Part shown: positions 6,970 to 8,086 of the stretch, one piece after another
Layout: each line of letters begins with the position of its first letter
Numbering within the stretch: the stretch's first letter is position 1
NCBI GenBank assembly: GCA_024650095.1
Contig: JANKMV010000082.1
Span: 1 to 8,086 of the forward strand
DNA from: Bacillota bacterium
GTDB lineage: Bacteria; Bacillota; Dethiobacteria; Dethiobacterales; Dethiobacteraceae
Reading direction: 5' to 3'
DNA length: 8,086 nt
Notes under the pieces: model-generated
Database searches by the model: none
Seen by the model: only the letters and a program-made list of their open reading frames with translations
Told to the model about the DNA's origin: nothing
Position numbers and translations under genes: made by a program

Positions 6970-8086
6970 TTAGCTTTGCCCTGGCAACTCATTTTTCCAT
7001 TTGCCAATCCTTTTCTTGACATCTTTGATTTCAATTCGTTTTTCTACATCAGAAAGCTCTATCGCTAAGACAAAGGCAGCCGATGATTCAATAACATTTT
7101 CATCTAACGTCCAAAAACCTTCGGTTAAGCGCGTGCTTTCAATTATTTTTATAAACTCCGCAGTACTAATAAATTTTGTGTACGACTCATCTTTGAGTTC
7201 ATATTCACATACTTTTCCCTTGGATAACCAAGTAGCTACATGTAATGCCAAAAATCTAATAGCATTAAGTTCATTGGTTATCGCAGATTTTATATACTCT
7301 GAATATGTTTTTTCCTCTATAAACTCCCAAAGAAAAGAAACTCTTCGCAGTTCTTTCCAATCAAATAAATTCGTAATTGCTACAAAACTTTTTGTCCTTT
7401 CTAAAAATATTGCTTCAAGCTGATACAAATTATCTAGACTAATAAGTTTGGGTTCTTGCTGTACTATATGTTTCAGCAATTCTTCCATGAGTTAGCTCAA
7501 TTATATGTAAAAGATGTAATAAAAACTGAAATGATAAAAAGTCCGTGTTTGAAAGCATATTAACAATAATATTGAAGCGAATGTTTTCATCACTAATTCT
7601 AAAGAGTAAATCCGAAATCGTATAAACACTAATTGTTGAATCCGCACCTATCAACTGCATTTTTTTCTCTGCAATTCTTCCACTTTGAAAAACTAACACA
7701 CTCAAAATGAGCTCTATTCTTTCTTCAGGAATCCTTGACAAATTATACTTAATTTCCTTTAAATAAACATCAAACAGGTCGCGTTCATTAAACGCATCGA
7801 TATATGACCGCAACTCATCGTCTTCCATGCGCAATAAAGAATCATCAATTTCGTTTCTGCTGATTTTTATATTGTCTAAAGAAAGTGAAAAATACAAATC
7901 AAATTTACTCTCAGAAGCTATTCTCATTGCCTGATGAATTTCGGAGGGTGTTTGAAAAACACTTGAAAATGAAATTCTATTAGAAAACATAGGAAATAAA
8001 CTTGCAACAGCCTTTAGCATAACTTGGGGATTTTCCGGATAAATTTCTTGAAAACGTTGTAACATTTCCTCCTCTCGTTTTCTTAC
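6970..8086 (-). pseudogene. C-terminal region of a probable KAP-family P-loop NTPase, split by a frameshift (5' end beyond window)
   Basis: Two minus-strand frames together read as one protein tail. The first runs from the window edge (VRKREEEMLQRFQ..., open upstream of the ATG at 8065) to TAG at 7439. The second runs from about 7491 to TAA at 6970. The opening REEEMLQRFQEIYPENP...ASLFP, the FSLSLDNIKISRNEI segment and the later ISLDNLYQLEAIFLERT segment resemble the helical C-terminus of KAP NTPases, the family that includes the phage-exclusion protein PifA. The Walker motifs and membrane segments of that family would lie upstream, outside the window. The frames overlap by about 50 bases and differ by one base. 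The second frame has a stop at 7494-7492, so the shift must lie between 7439 and 7491. The ATG at 7488 has only a weak GAG upstream. Alternatives are two genuinely overlapping genes or an assembly error. The region looks more AT-rich than the helicase gene. Confidence 0.6.

Noticed and set aside
7001..7423. Plus-strand open frame of 140 codons
   Set aside because: It is antisense to the KAP-like tail, Ser-rich, without motifs, and has no ribosome-binding site.

Overview
The window reads as part of a bacterial accessory or defence-type island. Every supported gene is on the minus strand, so transcription runs from high to low coordinates. AGGAGG-type Shine-Dalgarno sites, TTG/GTG start usage and a moderately AT-rich composition suggest a Firmicute (Bacillota). 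The genus cannot be read from the sequence, and no rRNA, tRNA, CRISPR array or intact transposase was seen.

In transcription order: (1) 8086-6970 holds the C-terminal part of a probable KAP-family P-loop NTPase, cut by the window edge and split by a one-base frame change near 7439-7491. (2) 6969-6611 is a spacer with a weak promoter candidate. (3) 6610-3467 encodes an intact 1047-residue protein with an N-terminal phospholipase D-like nuclease domain, a superfamily II DEAD/DEAH-type helicase core and a DUF3427-type C-terminus. (4) 3466-3267 is a spacer with no clear gene. (5) 3266-2853 is an orphan C-terminal piece of a second, diverged DUF3427 helicase. (6) 2841-2467 is a complete MutT-type Nudix hydrolase, 11 bases after that piece and sharing its stop codon with the Shine-Dalgarno site. 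(7) 2466-1571 is about 0.9 kb without a convincing gene, but with a short tandem repeat, a pair of REP-like repeats and a possible promoter/operator. (8) 1570-1 is a long PAPS reductase/DndC-type protein with N-terminal zinc ribbons, open to the window edge. It is easy to miss because it starts with TTG and has no stop in the window.

Nuclease-helicases, KAP NTPases and PAPS-reductase-like sulfur enzymes are recurrent members of phage-defence islands. Here there is a truncated gene, a frameshifted gene and a long gene-poor stretch, which suggests a region that turns over rather than one tight operon. The most informative observation is the diverged tail fragment fused in operon style to mutT, next to a full-length paralogue. 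It looks like the scar of an older helicase-mutT operon. Whether the PAPS-reductase gene and the helicase act together cannot be decided from this window.
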